Below are positions 53,040-60,584 of a DNA stretch of 64,000 bases, piece by piece (positions within the stretch are counted from its first letter, which is position 1; every line of letters starts with the position of its first letter). The DNA is from an uncultured Kordia sp. GTDB taxonomy: Bacteria; Bacteroidota; Bacteroidia; Flavobacteriales; Flavobacteriaceae. Under the pieces are notes generated by a model. It worked only from the letters and a program-made list of their open reading frames with translations. It had not been told where the DNA came from and did not search any database. The position numbers and the translations under genes were made by a program. The DNA lies in the NCBI RefSeq assembly GCF_947496985.1, contig NZ_CANMEZ010000001.1, positions 868,001-932,000 of the forward strand. Direction: 5' to 3'.

Positions 53040-53618
53040 TCATTTTTCAGCGCGAATTCTACTCAAAGTTTCTTGGGTGATACCAATATACGAAGCTACC
53101 ATTCCAAGCGGAATACGATGGTAAATATCATGATACGTTTCTCGAAAATGTGTATATTTTTCTTTGGCAGAAGCAAAACGCATTGAAGTAATTCGTTCCA
53201 TAAGATGTCCAAAAATAGTTCCCATTGAAAATCGTGAATAGCGTTCCATTTCAGGAAAATGATCAAATAAATATCCTAAATCATTTATGTGTAACGAAAA
53301 CGCTTCTGTAGTTTCAATTGCATCAATATAGTAGATATCTTTTTTGCGTTGCATGAAGCTTTTTGGTGAATTCACCCATTCGTTATTACTACAAAAATAT
53401 TCACTTACTTCTTTTCCATCTTTCAAAAAATAGGTGCGTAAAATTCCTTGTTTAATAAAATAACTTTTGGTACAAATTTGATTGGCATCTAAGATAAGTT
53501 CACCTTTTTTAAAAGTTACACTATGCAACCTGTCTTTTAATTCAGTTTTCAGCGCGTCTGAGAGTTGTATAAATTGCTCAAAATGTTCAAATATGTTTTC
53601 GGTAGTTTCTATAATAAT
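53040..53618 (-). CDS. Crp/Fnr-family transcriptional regulator without a standard start codon
   Basis: Cyclic-nucleotide-binding-type regulator: FKKGELILDANQICTKSYFI and KQGILRTYFLKDGKEV (sensor barrel), then a C-terminal helix-turn-helix (PLGMVASYIGITQETLSRIR). The frame lacks ATG or GTG at the expected start. The homologous N-terminal helix (IFEHFEQFIQLSDALKTELK) is encoded upstream of the first TTG (53526-53528) and continues to the stop of the TlpA gene, so the listed end uses an ATT codon at 53616-53618 that would couple it to TlpA. Starting at TTG gives 162 residues and loses that helix. It is the only regulator in this minus-strand group. A mutated start (decaying gene) is the alternative. 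Confidence 0.72.
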   Translation of the reverse strand: MIIETTENIFEHFEQFIQLSDALKTELKDRLHSVTFKKGELILDANQICTKSYFIKQGILRTYFLKDGKEVSEYFCSNNEWVNSPKSFMQRKKDIYYIDAIETTEAFSLHINDLGYLFDHFPEMERYSRFSMGTIFGHLMERITSMRFASAKEKYTHFRETYHDIYHRIPLGMVASYIGITQETLSRIRAEK

Positions 53619-55069
53619 TGTTTTTGAATTAATTCGGTTAACGCTTTTGTACTTGGTCTTGGCGCATCTGTATCTATAATTTTACCTGTTTTATCAAACA
53701 ATAAATATCGTGGAATTGTTTTGATATTATAGTTTTTATAAAGATTGGTTTTTTTCCAGTTTGAAATAATATAATTATGTGTTTCTAGCTGAATTTTTTC
53801 CACTTTTGAAGCTCTTTTCCAAGCATTGAAATCTGTATCAATAGAAATTTCAATAACTTGTAATTCATCTTCGTTAAAAGTAGTTTTTAAATTTTTTAAT
53901 GCAGGCATTTCTTGTCTACAAGGCGCGCACCAACTTGCCCAAAAATCGACAAGTACAATTTTACCTTTTTGGTTTGCTAATACTTCTTCAAAAGTAAAAG
54001 TTCTATCTTCAATTAAATTACTCAAAAGTCCAACAGTTCTATTTGCAGTATTTAGTTTTTTAGTATTCGTATTTAAATATGTCAAAACCGTATTCCATTT
54101 TTCTTCCAATTCCGTATTTGTATTAAACGCATTGAATTTTTCAAGGTATTTTTTGAATTTACTTTTTTCCAGAAAATAAATACTTTTTAAGTACGAATTG
54201 AGTATTACTTCTTTGGAAGTCGTGTTCAAAAAAGTTTCTTTTGCGAGAATCAAATCAAATCGTTTTGAATTTTTGACTCTTCTCTTTTTTTTAAAATAGG
54301 TATAATCAATATAAGCTCTAATCGCAAAAATATATTCTTGATTATCAAGTAAATTGGCATCATTCAATTGAATTCCGATACTATCTAAGTCAATAACTTC
54401 ATTTTTTTGATTTGCTTTTCTAATTTTATTTGCGGCATGTTTTAGTTGTACAAGTTGTTTTTTCTCATTAAAAAAAGTAGTTGTTATTTTGTCAATTTCC
54501 ATCAAACTATCAAGTAAAAAATGTCCGTTGGTAAGTGATTTTTCTAGATTTAAAGAAGAAATTGGATACTCTTTAGTGGTGTCGAGCACAATTCCGCCTT
54601 CGCGAATATTCTTCTTATAGTGTAGATAGTCAAAGTTGAATTCTGCCCAATTTTTAGTGCTTGTTGGAATTTCAAATACTGGAAAATCAACATGTTTTGT
54701 GTTTGATAATTGTATCCTATCAATAGAAATCATAACACTGTCTCCTTTTTCAATAGTTAACACATAATTAAAGGCAACAAAAGGATCGCCGCCTAAAATC
54801 CGTATGTTTTTTTCGGTTGGAATTGTAATAGAAGTTCGTTGCTTTTTTTTACCCAAGTATAACATATCAGGTTTATCCTGAAATTCATCAACATAAAAGT
54901 TTGTGAAAAACTCATCAACAGTATCGTGAACGCTGATAACAATTTCATTTTTCTTTTCTATTCTAATTTTTTCTGTTGGAACAGGTAATTTGGTTTGTGG
55001 TGTTTTTTTTGGCTCACTTTTACATTGGCAAAGTAAAATAAAAGCAAAAATGGGTAGTAGTTTTTTCAT
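53609..55069 (-). CDS. TlpA-like thioredoxin lipoprotein
   Basis: Protein of 486 residues with a lipobox (FILLCQC, Cys 16). The C-terminal 140 residues are a TlpA/ResA-type thioredoxin domain with VLVDFWASWCAPCRQEM (Cys 381 and 384), KNLKTTFNEDELQVIEISID and an IKTIPRYLLFDKTGKI segment carrying the cis-Pro. The N-terminal 330 residues (a beta-rich then helical DUF4369-like part) are typical of Bacteroidota fusions. It acts as a periplasmic thiol-disulfide reductase. Its 3' end overlaps the region where the Crp/Fnr frame begins. Confidence 0.9.
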   Translation of the reverse strand: MKKLLPIFAFILLCQCKSEPKKTPQTKLPVPTEKIRIEKKNEIVISVHDTVDEFFTNFYVDEFQDKPDMLYLGKKKQRTSITIPTEKNIRILGGDPFVAFNYVLTIEKGDSVMISIDRIQLSNTKHVDFPVFEIPTSTKNWAEFNFDYLHYKKNIREGGIVLDTTKEYPISSLNLEKSLTNGHFLLDSLMEIDKITTTFFNEKKQLVQLKHAANKIRKANQKNEVIDLDSIGIQLNDANLLDNQEYIFAIRAYIDYTYFKKKRRVKNSKRFDLILAKETFLNTTSKEVILNSYLKSIYFLEKSKFKKYLEKFNAFNTNTELEEKWNTVLTYLNTNTKKLNTANRTVGLLSNLIEDRTFTFEEVLANQKGKIVLVDFWASWCAPCRQEMPALKNLKTTFNEDELQVIEISIDTDFNAWKRASKVEKIQLETHNYIISNWKKTNLYKNYNIKTIPRYLLFDKTGKIIDTDAPRPSTKALTELIQKQLL

Positions 55070-55088
55070 GAACTAAATCGCGCAAAAA

Positions 55089-55550
55089 TTATTCCATAGT
55101 TGACTTTTGTAATGTTTCTAACAATTGAATTCCTTTCCTGTCTAGACTTTCAAGTATTTGTTCTGTTGATTTTTCTTCTCCATCTTGAAAAACAATTGTA
55201 GCAACTTCTCCAATTAGTGTAATATGTTCAATTTTAGAGATAGGAAGTTTAAATTTTGCACCAATTTCTCTTTTCAAGTAATTTCGAGCAGAAATTGCCA
55301 ACAAAACTAATCCAGCGATTAGTGAAAACTTCACTTTTCCAGAATCAATTGGGAAAATAATAAGGAAAACAATAAGTACGATAATAATAAAAGGAATAAT
55401 TTTCATTCGAAATTGTCGAAATGAGTTTTGTTGTTGAATTCCTTTTTCTTTCAAACCTTTTACTTCAGACCAATTTCCAGTATTCGTAAAATATAGATTT
55501 TCAGCATCAATATTTACAAAACCATATTCGTATCTAAACCACTCTTTCAT
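55089..55550 (-). CDS. small membrane protein of unknown function
   Basis: Protein of 153 residues with two adjacent membrane helices (about residues 50-69 IIPFIIIVLIVFLIIFPI and 74-90 FSLIAGLVLLAISARNY) flanked by a polar N-terminal part (GFVNIDAENLYFTNTGNW) and a C-terminal cytoplasmic tail with a short beta pattern (ISKIEHITLIGEVATIVFQD). The layout resembles PH-like/YcxB-type membrane proteins but I cannot confirm that. It lies 19 bases upstream of the TlpA gene on the same strand. Confidence 0.68.
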   Translation of the reverse strand: MKEWFRYEYGFVNIDAENLYFTNTGNWSEVKGLKEKGIQQQNSFRQFRMKIIPFIIIVLIVFLIIFPIDSGKVKFSLIAGLVLLAISARNYLKREIGAKFKLPISKIEHITLIGEVATIVFQDGEEKSTEQILESLDRKGIQLLETLQKSTME

Positions 55551-55667
55551 CCTATTTTTTTCTAAATATAAGCAGTATTCATTAATAAATAATACGAAAT
55601 GAATAGCATTCCCAATAATATTTAAACATATTTCAAGAGTGAAAATCGATACGAATGTAAACGAATG

Positions 55668-56432
55668 TTATAAACTTAAAGCACTTAAAAAGCTTTCATT
55701 CAGAATATTTTCAGGATCGAGCATATATTGAGTTAAACCAGTTTCTCCAATTAAAATAAGCAGGTTGTTTTGAATAATAACATCAAAACTATCGGCATCA
55801 ATGGCATGAACTAGTTGCATATTTTCAGGATCAGAAATATCAAATATTTTCACCTGATCATCGCATACAAATAGATACTTATTTTGATAAAATCCCATGC
55901 CAACTGGTCCAACCATATTGCGTTGTGAGATAAGTATAGGATTTTCAGCATTGGTAACATCATACACTTCTAACACATTTAAGTTTTCGCCACATAAATT
56001 ACCACCTTTCAAAGTTACAAAGGCATGCGAAGAAGTAGCAATTACAGGATCACAAGCTGTAAAATGTTGTACTGCTGATAATAGTTGCGGTGTTTCTGAT
56101 TGTGAAGCATCATAAATAAACATTCCGTTTCGTGACCCTATATATAGGTATTCTTTATAAGAAGATAATGTTTCAATATTAAAACCTACATTAATCGTGT
56201 TTACCAACACAGGATTTTCTGTATTTACAATACTAAAAACGTTTAAGCTTTGAAAATCTACGGTATATAAATAATCATCTAGTATTACAAAACGTGCTAA
56301 AGATCCTGATTGACCAGTTTCACTTCCTTCGAAAGAAGCAACATCTGATGTTGCATTCGCTGAATCAGAAGAACAAGAAGTATTTAGTATTCCTATACAT
56401 ACCAACGCAATTAAAATTCTTAGTTTTTTCAT
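55668..56432 (-). CDS. LVIVD-like beta-propeller lipoprotein
   Basis: Protein of 254 residues with a lipobox (GILNTSC, Cys 20). The mature part is a set of repeats with the LVIVD-type pattern: FVILDDYLYTVDFQSLNVF, SIVNTENPVLVNTINVG, YLYIGSRNGMFIYDASQSET, VYDVTNAENPILISQR, KIFDISDPENMQLVHAID. The repeated (D/N)-x-x-(N/D)-P-x-L unit indicates a partial beta-propeller, probably at the cell surface. The neighbouring gene at 56437 starts the same way and is a shorter relative; the gap between them is 4 bases, so they are one transcription unit. Confidence 0.83.
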   Translation of the reverse strand: MKKLRILIALVCIGILNTSCSSDSANATSDVASFEGSETGQSGSLARFVILDDYLYTVDFQSLNVFSIVNTENPVLVNTINVGFNIETLSSYKEYLYIGSRNGMFIYDASQSETPQLLSAVQHFTACDPVIATSSHAFVTLKGGNLCGENLNVLEVYDVTNAENPILISQRNMVGPVGMGFYQNKYLFVCDDQVKIFDISDPENMQLVHAIDADSFDVIIQNNLLILIGETGLTQYMLDPENILNESFLSALSL

Positions 56433-56436
56433 GTCT

Positions 56437-56943
56437 TTAGTTTTGTGTCCAATTAATTACTATTTCATTAGGTGCTATATTTGGGTAAAATCCATCAGGA
56501 GAAAGGAGTTGAGGAAATATATTTTCAACTCTTTGCGTTTCAACAATTCCATCGAAAGCCGCATTAAATTTCAGCGCTACAAGATCTACAGCTTGATTTA
56601 TGTAGAAAGAATCATTTTTAAAAATAAGATCCGTTGCTCCTGGAGTTACTAAAAACTTTTCTACAATTGGGTTAGCAGGGTCGGCGTTATTTATAATATG
56701 GAATCCAGTATATGGTTCATTAATAAATAAGTATTGTCCTTTAACATAAATTTTTCCAGTTTCGATAATGGGTTTTGCTTCTTGTAAAGTTATTGAAGTT
56801 TCTAACTCAGAACGTAACATTGTTGTTGGCTCGAAGAGAGATGCTGACGGACCTGTAGCAGTTGGAATAAAGTTGTCATCATTATTATAAAAGCACGAAG
56901 TAAAAATAAGTGCAATGAATACGATGAAGTAGTTGGTTTTCAT
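56437..56943 (-). CDS. short LVIVD-like lipoprotein, paralogue of the next gene
   Basis: Protein of 168 residues from the ATG at 56941-56943 with lipobox LIFTSC (Cys 17); five codons of upstream frame are not required. Repeat-like segments GKIYVKGQYLFINEPYTGFH and IINNADPANPIVEKFLVTPG match the propeller units of the following gene (D-P-A-N-P), then the protein ends after an acidic Asn/Pro-rich tail. It is probably the remnant or a short version of a propeller protein and is expressed together with 55668-56432. Confidence 0.78.
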   Translation of the reverse strand: MKTNYFIVFIALIFTSCFYNNDDNFIPTATGPSASLFEPTTMLRSELETSITLQEAKPIIETGKIYVKGQYLFINEPYTGFHIINNADPANPIVEKFLVTPGATDLIFKNDSFYINQAVDLVALKFNAAFDGIVETQRVENIFPQLLSPDGFYPNIAPNEIVINWTQN

Positions 56944-57012
56944 ATTTATTGTTTTCACAATAGATACACAAAATGCAATTTGGTTGCGTTAAGAATAGCG
57001 AAATTTTTGATG

Positions 57013-57666
57013 CTACCTTTTCTTCTTTCTAAAAAGTAAAATAATATCCGTGATAAAATATGCTGAAACAACTACGATTCCAAGAGTTCCATATATGTAT
57101 TTTTGATTTGGAAAAAAATGAAAAACACAAGCGTATAACGTCATCAAACCTAAAGGATAGGTAAGTATTCGAATAAAAATGCTGAATAACGATGTTTCTT
57201 TGATAGGGTTTTCTTCAGTGATTTCGATAGCTAATTTTTCAAAAATGGCTTTTCGCTGAATTCTCTTTTCACTTTCATACAACACTTTACAAAGAATGAC
57301 ATAGATGCTTAAAAAGATAACCTTGATGCATGTGAAAATCCAAAAATTATTTTGTTGAAACGAAGCCATATCTTTTGGAATAAAAAAGAAAACTAACACA
57401 GCGAAAATTCCGTAAACTAAAATTTTTCCAAAAATATTGAGTTCCGTTTTAATATCAATCAAATGATGTTGTGCATTAAATGAAAATGTAAAAACAGCAT
57501 ATAAACTCATCGTCCACTGATTGCGTTGCCAAAGTTGGACTTCTGTAGAAGAAACACTTCCTGAAACAAAAAGATTATTTCCTAAAATTCCGCTTAAGTG
57601 TGTCCAAAATGAGTTCTCTTTTTTAAGATGTATAAGTTGTTCCACTTCTTTTTTCGTGATTTCCAA
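57013..57666 (-). CDS. four-helix membrane protein of unknown function
   Basis: Protein of 217 residues. After a polar N-terminal domain of about 75 residues (QLWQRNQWTMSLYAVFTFSF) come four membrane segments: ILVYGIFAVLVFFFI, WIFTCIKVIFLSIYVILC, ILTYPLGLMTLYACVFHFF and GTLGIVVVSAYFITDIILLF, ending in a basic FRKKKR. I know no family for it. It is the first gene of the minus-strand group that ends at 55668, with a 69-base gap, and is separated from tatA by a terminator. Confidence 0.7.
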   Translation of the reverse strand: MEITKKEVEQLIHLKKENSFWTHLSGILGNNLFVSGSVSSTEVQLWQRNQWTMSLYAVFTFSFNAQHHLIDIKTELNIFGKILVYGIFAVLVFFFIPKDMASFQQNNFWIFTCIKVIFLSIYVILCKVLYESEKRIQRKAIFEKLAIEITEENPIKETSLFSIFIRILTYPLGLMTLYACVFHFFPNQKYIYGTLGIVVVSAYFITDIILLFRKKKR

Positions 57667-57733
57667 TATGCTGTAGTTTAAATATAACTGTTGATTATAT
57701 ATGTATGATTGTGAATCAAATTGTTACTAAAAC

Positions 57734-57766
57734 AAAAAAACCACACTGATTCAGTGTGGTTTTTTT
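57734..57766. terminator. near-perfect bidirectional terminator downstream of tatA
   Basis: Palindrome AAAAAAACCACACTGA / TCAGTGTGGTTTTTTT with T runs on both strands, 22 bases beyond the tatA stop on the minus strand. Confidence 0.92.
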
Positions 57767-57787
57767 GTTTTTATATAAGAGAATAAA

Positions 57788-57973
57788 CTATTCTTTCTCT
57801 ACTTTTTTAGTTTCGTCATCTTTAGTAGCATCTTTAAATTCTTTAATTCCACTACCTAATCCACGCATTAATTCTGGAATTTTTCTTCCTCCGAACAAAA
57901 GTAATACAACGACTACAATTAAAATAATTGAATATCCGCCTGGAATTGCTAAAAACATGTTTAAAGACATCAT
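57788..57973 (-). CDS. tatA: twin-arginine translocase subunit TatA/TatE
   Basis: Protein of 61 residues: one N-terminal membrane helix ([16 protein letters not shown]), the hallmark [20 protein letters not shown] hinge plus amphipathic helix, and a short charged tail ([11 protein letters not shown]). It forms the pore of the Tat pathway, which exports folded proteins. Start codons at 57971-57973 and 57968-57970 are adjacent. No tatC is next to it, as is usual in Bacteroidota where tat genes are scattered. It is divergent from the M23 peptidase gene. Confidence 0.95.
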   Translation of the reverse strand: MMSLNMFLAIPGGYSIILIVVVVLLLFGGRKIPELMRGLGSGIKEFKDATKDDETKKVEKE

Positions 57974-58105
57974 AATGATTAAAGTTTAAGGTACAAAGGT
58001 AAAAATAAATATATATACCACGACAAAGAAGCATAAAAAAACGCTTTCACACAATATTATACACCATTATTTCAATGTATAAATGGTATTACTAATAATT
58101 TCTTT

Positions 58106-58113
58106 TAAGTTTG
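58106..58113 (+). promoter_or_regulatory. TAnnTTTG -7 element upstream of the M23 peptidase gene
   Basis: TAAGTTTG matches the consensus, 17 bases before the ATG at 58131. No clear TTG -33 at normal spacing. Confidence 0.45.
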
Positions 58114-58130
58114 TAGTGTACAATTGAGCT

Positions 58131-59003
58131 ATGGCGAAAGACAATCAGAAAAAACAACGACTCAAAAAGAAACTTTTACACAAGTATCGTTTAGTTATTC
58201 TGAACGAAGATACTTTTGAAGAACGCGTTTCCTTTAAACTAACACGTTTAAATGTCTTTGTATTGACTGCTTTTTCGATAATTTTACTTATTGTCTTAAC
58301 TACATTTCTTATTGCTTTTACATCACTACGCGAATACATTCCAGGTTATTCATCTACGGCATTAAAAACAAAAGCAATAGAACTCAATGAAAAAATTGAT
58401 TCCTTACAACAGGTTCGTGTCCGTGACTCTATGTATATGGCTTCTATTAAAAATGTCCTTACGGGAGAAATAAAAAGCGAAAACATTAATAAAGATTCAC
58501 TCTATGAATCTTTCAAAATTGATGCTGAAGAAGTAGACTTAACGCCAAGTAAGCAAGATTCGTTACTACGTGAAGAAGTAGCTGAAGAAGACAAATACAA
58601 CTTATTTGAAACGGCAACTTCCAAAGTGAACTATGTATTGTTTCCTCCTGTAAAAGGAAATATTACACAAGAATACAATCCGAAAGAAAAACATTTTGCA
58701 ATTGATATTGTAGCCCCAAAAGATACGCCAGTGAAGGCTACTGCTGACGGAACGGTTATATTTTCAGAATGGACAGTTTCTACAGGATATGTTTTAATCA
58801 TTGAACATCCAAATAATTTAATCTCTGTATACAAACACAATGCTTCACTTACCAAACAACAAGGTGATTTAGTTACTGCAGGAGAAGTAGTAGCAACTGT
58901 AGGAAATACAGGTGAATTGACCACAGGGCCACATTTACACTTCGAATTATGGAGTGAAGGGTATTCTGTGAATCCAACATCATATATTGATTTTAAATTA
59001 TAA
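58131..59003 (+). CDS. membrane-anchored M23 (LytM-type) peptidase
   Basis: Protein of 290 residues. A basic cytoplasmic start is followed by one membrane helix (about residues 44-65), a coiled-coil linker (LKTKAIELNEKIDSLQQ) and the M23 domain: KHFAIDIVAPKDTPVKAT with H188 and D192, then GYVLIIEHPN, VYKHN and GPHLHFEL with H268 and H270 completing the zinc site. It should cleave peptidoglycan cross-links in the periplasm at the inner membrane. The GH3-like gene starts 39 bases downstream. Confidence 0.94.
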   Translation: MAKDNQKKQRLKKKLLHKYRLVILNEDTFEERVSFKLTRLNVFVLTAFSIILLIVLTTFLIAFTSLREYIPGYSSTALKTKAIELNEKIDSLQQVRVRDSMYMASIKNVLTGEIKSENINKDSLYESFKIDAEEVDLTPSKQDSLLREEVAEEDKYNLFETATSKVNYVLFPPVKGNITQEYNPKEKHFAIDIVAPKDTPVKATADGTVIFSEWTVSTGYVLIIEHPNNLISVYKHNASLTKQQGDLVTAGEVVATVGNTGELTTGPHLHFELWSEGYSVNPTSYIDFKL

Positions 59004-59042
59004 AAAGTTACATCTGATCGAATAAAAAAAAACAACCAACAG

Positions 59043-60542
59043 ATGAAATCCTTAAAAGCTTTACTTGCCAAACCTTTTGCCAAACGCATTCAAAAGAAAG
59101 TGTATAAATGGGCAAACAACCCTATAAAAACGCAAGAAAAAGTATTTAAACAACTTATACAGCAAGCAAAAAATACTGCTTTTGGAAAAGATCACGATTT
59201 TGAAAATATTCATTCTTATGAAGATTTTGTAAAACGAGTTCCTATTCGTGATTACGAAGCTTTAAAGTCGTATGTAGAACGTGTTGTTGCAGGTGAAAAA
59301 GATATTCTTTGGAAAGGAAAACCTCTTTACTTTGCCAAAACCTCAGGAACTACATCTGGCGCAAAATATATTCCAATTACGAAAGAATCAATGCCAACAC
59401 ATGTAGAAGCTGCTCGAAATGCAATTTTATTATATGTTGCCGAAACAGGAAATGCCGATTTTGTAGATGGAAAAATGATCTTTTTACAAGGAAGCCCTAT
59501 TCTAAAAGAAGAAAACGGTGTAAAACTTGGACGACTTTCAGGAATTGTAGCACATTATGTGCCTGGTTATTTGCAAAAAAATAGAATGCCAAGTTGGGAA
59601 ACTAATTGTATTGACGATTGGGAAACCAAAGTAGAAGCCATTGTAGATGAAACTTTGGATGAAAAAATGGCGATCATTAGTGGAATTCCTTCGTGGGTTC
59701 AAATGTATTTTGAACGAATTCAGGAACGAACAGGTAAAAAAATTGGAGACGTTTTTCCAGATTTTAAATTGTTCATTTTTGGAGGAGTCAATTATGAACC
59801 GTATCGAAATAAATTTGAAAACTTGATTGGTAGAAAAGTGGATAGCATAGAATTGTATCCAGCTAGTGAAGGATTCTTCGCTTTTCAAGACCAGCAAGAT
59901 GATAAAGGCATGTTATTACAGTTAAAATCGGGTATTTTTTATGAGTTCATCGAAGCAAATACCTTTTTTAACGAAAACCCAACACGCATATCTCTAAAAG
60001 ATGTAAAACTAGGCGTAAATTACGTCATTATTATTTCAACCAATGCTGGACTTTGGGGTTATAATATTGGCGACACTGTAGAATTTACTTCTATAAAACC
60101 ATATAAAGTAATTGTTTCAGGCCGTATCAAGCATTTTATTTCGGCATTTGGAGAACATGTTATAGGGAAAGAAGTAGAACACGCATTAAATGATGCACTG
60201 CAACATTCTGGCGCAAGCATTAATGAATTTACAGTAGCACCTAAAATAAACACAGAAAATGAGTTGCCGTATCATGAGTGGTTTATAGAATTTGAAAAAG
60301 AACCTAAAGATATACAGGCTTTTCAGGAGACAATAGATGCATCATTACAACAACAAAATAGTTACTATTTTGATCTCATAAAAGGGAAAGTTTTACAACC
60401 ATTAAAAATTACGAAAATCCAAAAAGACGGGTTTCAAAATTATATGAAATCAATTGGAAAATTGGGTGGACAAAATAAAATTCCAAGATTATCTAACGAT
60501 AGAAAAATCGCGGAAACGCTAACGAATTACAAAAAAGCATAG
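59043..60542 (+). CDS. GH3-family (acyl-adenylating) protein
   Basis: Protein of 499 residues of the GH3 auxin-responsive-promoter superfamily, ANL-type enzymes that adenylate carboxylic acids and join them to amino acids. Motifs: PLYFAKTSGTTSGAKYIPIT (phosphate-binding loop), LFIFGGVNYEPYRNKFENLI, ELYPASEGFFAFQD (Y-x-A-S-E-G, motif II) and GYNIGDTVEFTS with VSGRIKHFISAFGEHV (the hinge D and Lys/Arg region). Bacterial members are common in Bacteroidota; the natural substrate is unknown. It is 39 bases after the M23 gene and followed 42 bases later by the DUF6909 gene. Confidence 0.93.
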   Translation: MKSLKALLAKPFAKRIQKKVYKWANNPIKTQEKVFKQLIQQAKNTAFGKDHDFENIHSYEDFVKRVPIRDYEALKSYVERVVAGEKDILWKGKPLYFAKTSGTTSGAKYIPITKESMPTHVEAARNAILLYVAETGNADFVDGKMIFLQGSPILKEENGVKLGRLSGIVAHYVPGYLQKNRMPSWETNCIDDWETKVEAIVDETLDEKMAIISGIPSWVQMYFERIQERTGKKIGDVFPDFKLFIFGGVNYEPYRNKFENLIGRKVDSIELYPASEGFFAFQDQQDDKGMLLQLKSGIFYEFIEANTFFNENPTRISLKDVKLGVNYVIIISTNAGLWGYNIGDTVEFTSIKPYKVIVSGRIKHFISAFGEHVIGKEVEHALNDALQHSGASINEFTVAPKINTENELPYHEWFIEFEKEPKDIQAFQETIDASLQQQNSYYFDLIKGKVLQPLKITKIQKDGFQNYMKSIGKLGGQNKIPRLSNDRKIAETLTNYKKA

Positions 60543-60560
60543 AAATATCAAATTAACTTG

Positions 60561-60568
60561 TATTTTTG
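60561..60568 (+). promoter_or_regulatory. TAnnTTTG -7 element upstream of the DUF6909 gene
   Basis: TATTTTTG fits the consensus and lies 16 bases before the ATG at 60585, giving this gene a possible promoter of its own. No spaced TTG -33 is evident. Confidence 0.4.
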
Positions 60569-60584
60569 TGCGGAAAAATCATAT

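Noticed and set aside
53521-53534. GCAACCT near the Crp/Fnr gene, similar to the ECF -35 motif
   Set aside because: Continues GCAACCTGTC without a correctly spaced GTC element and lies in coding sequence on the opposite orientation of local genes.
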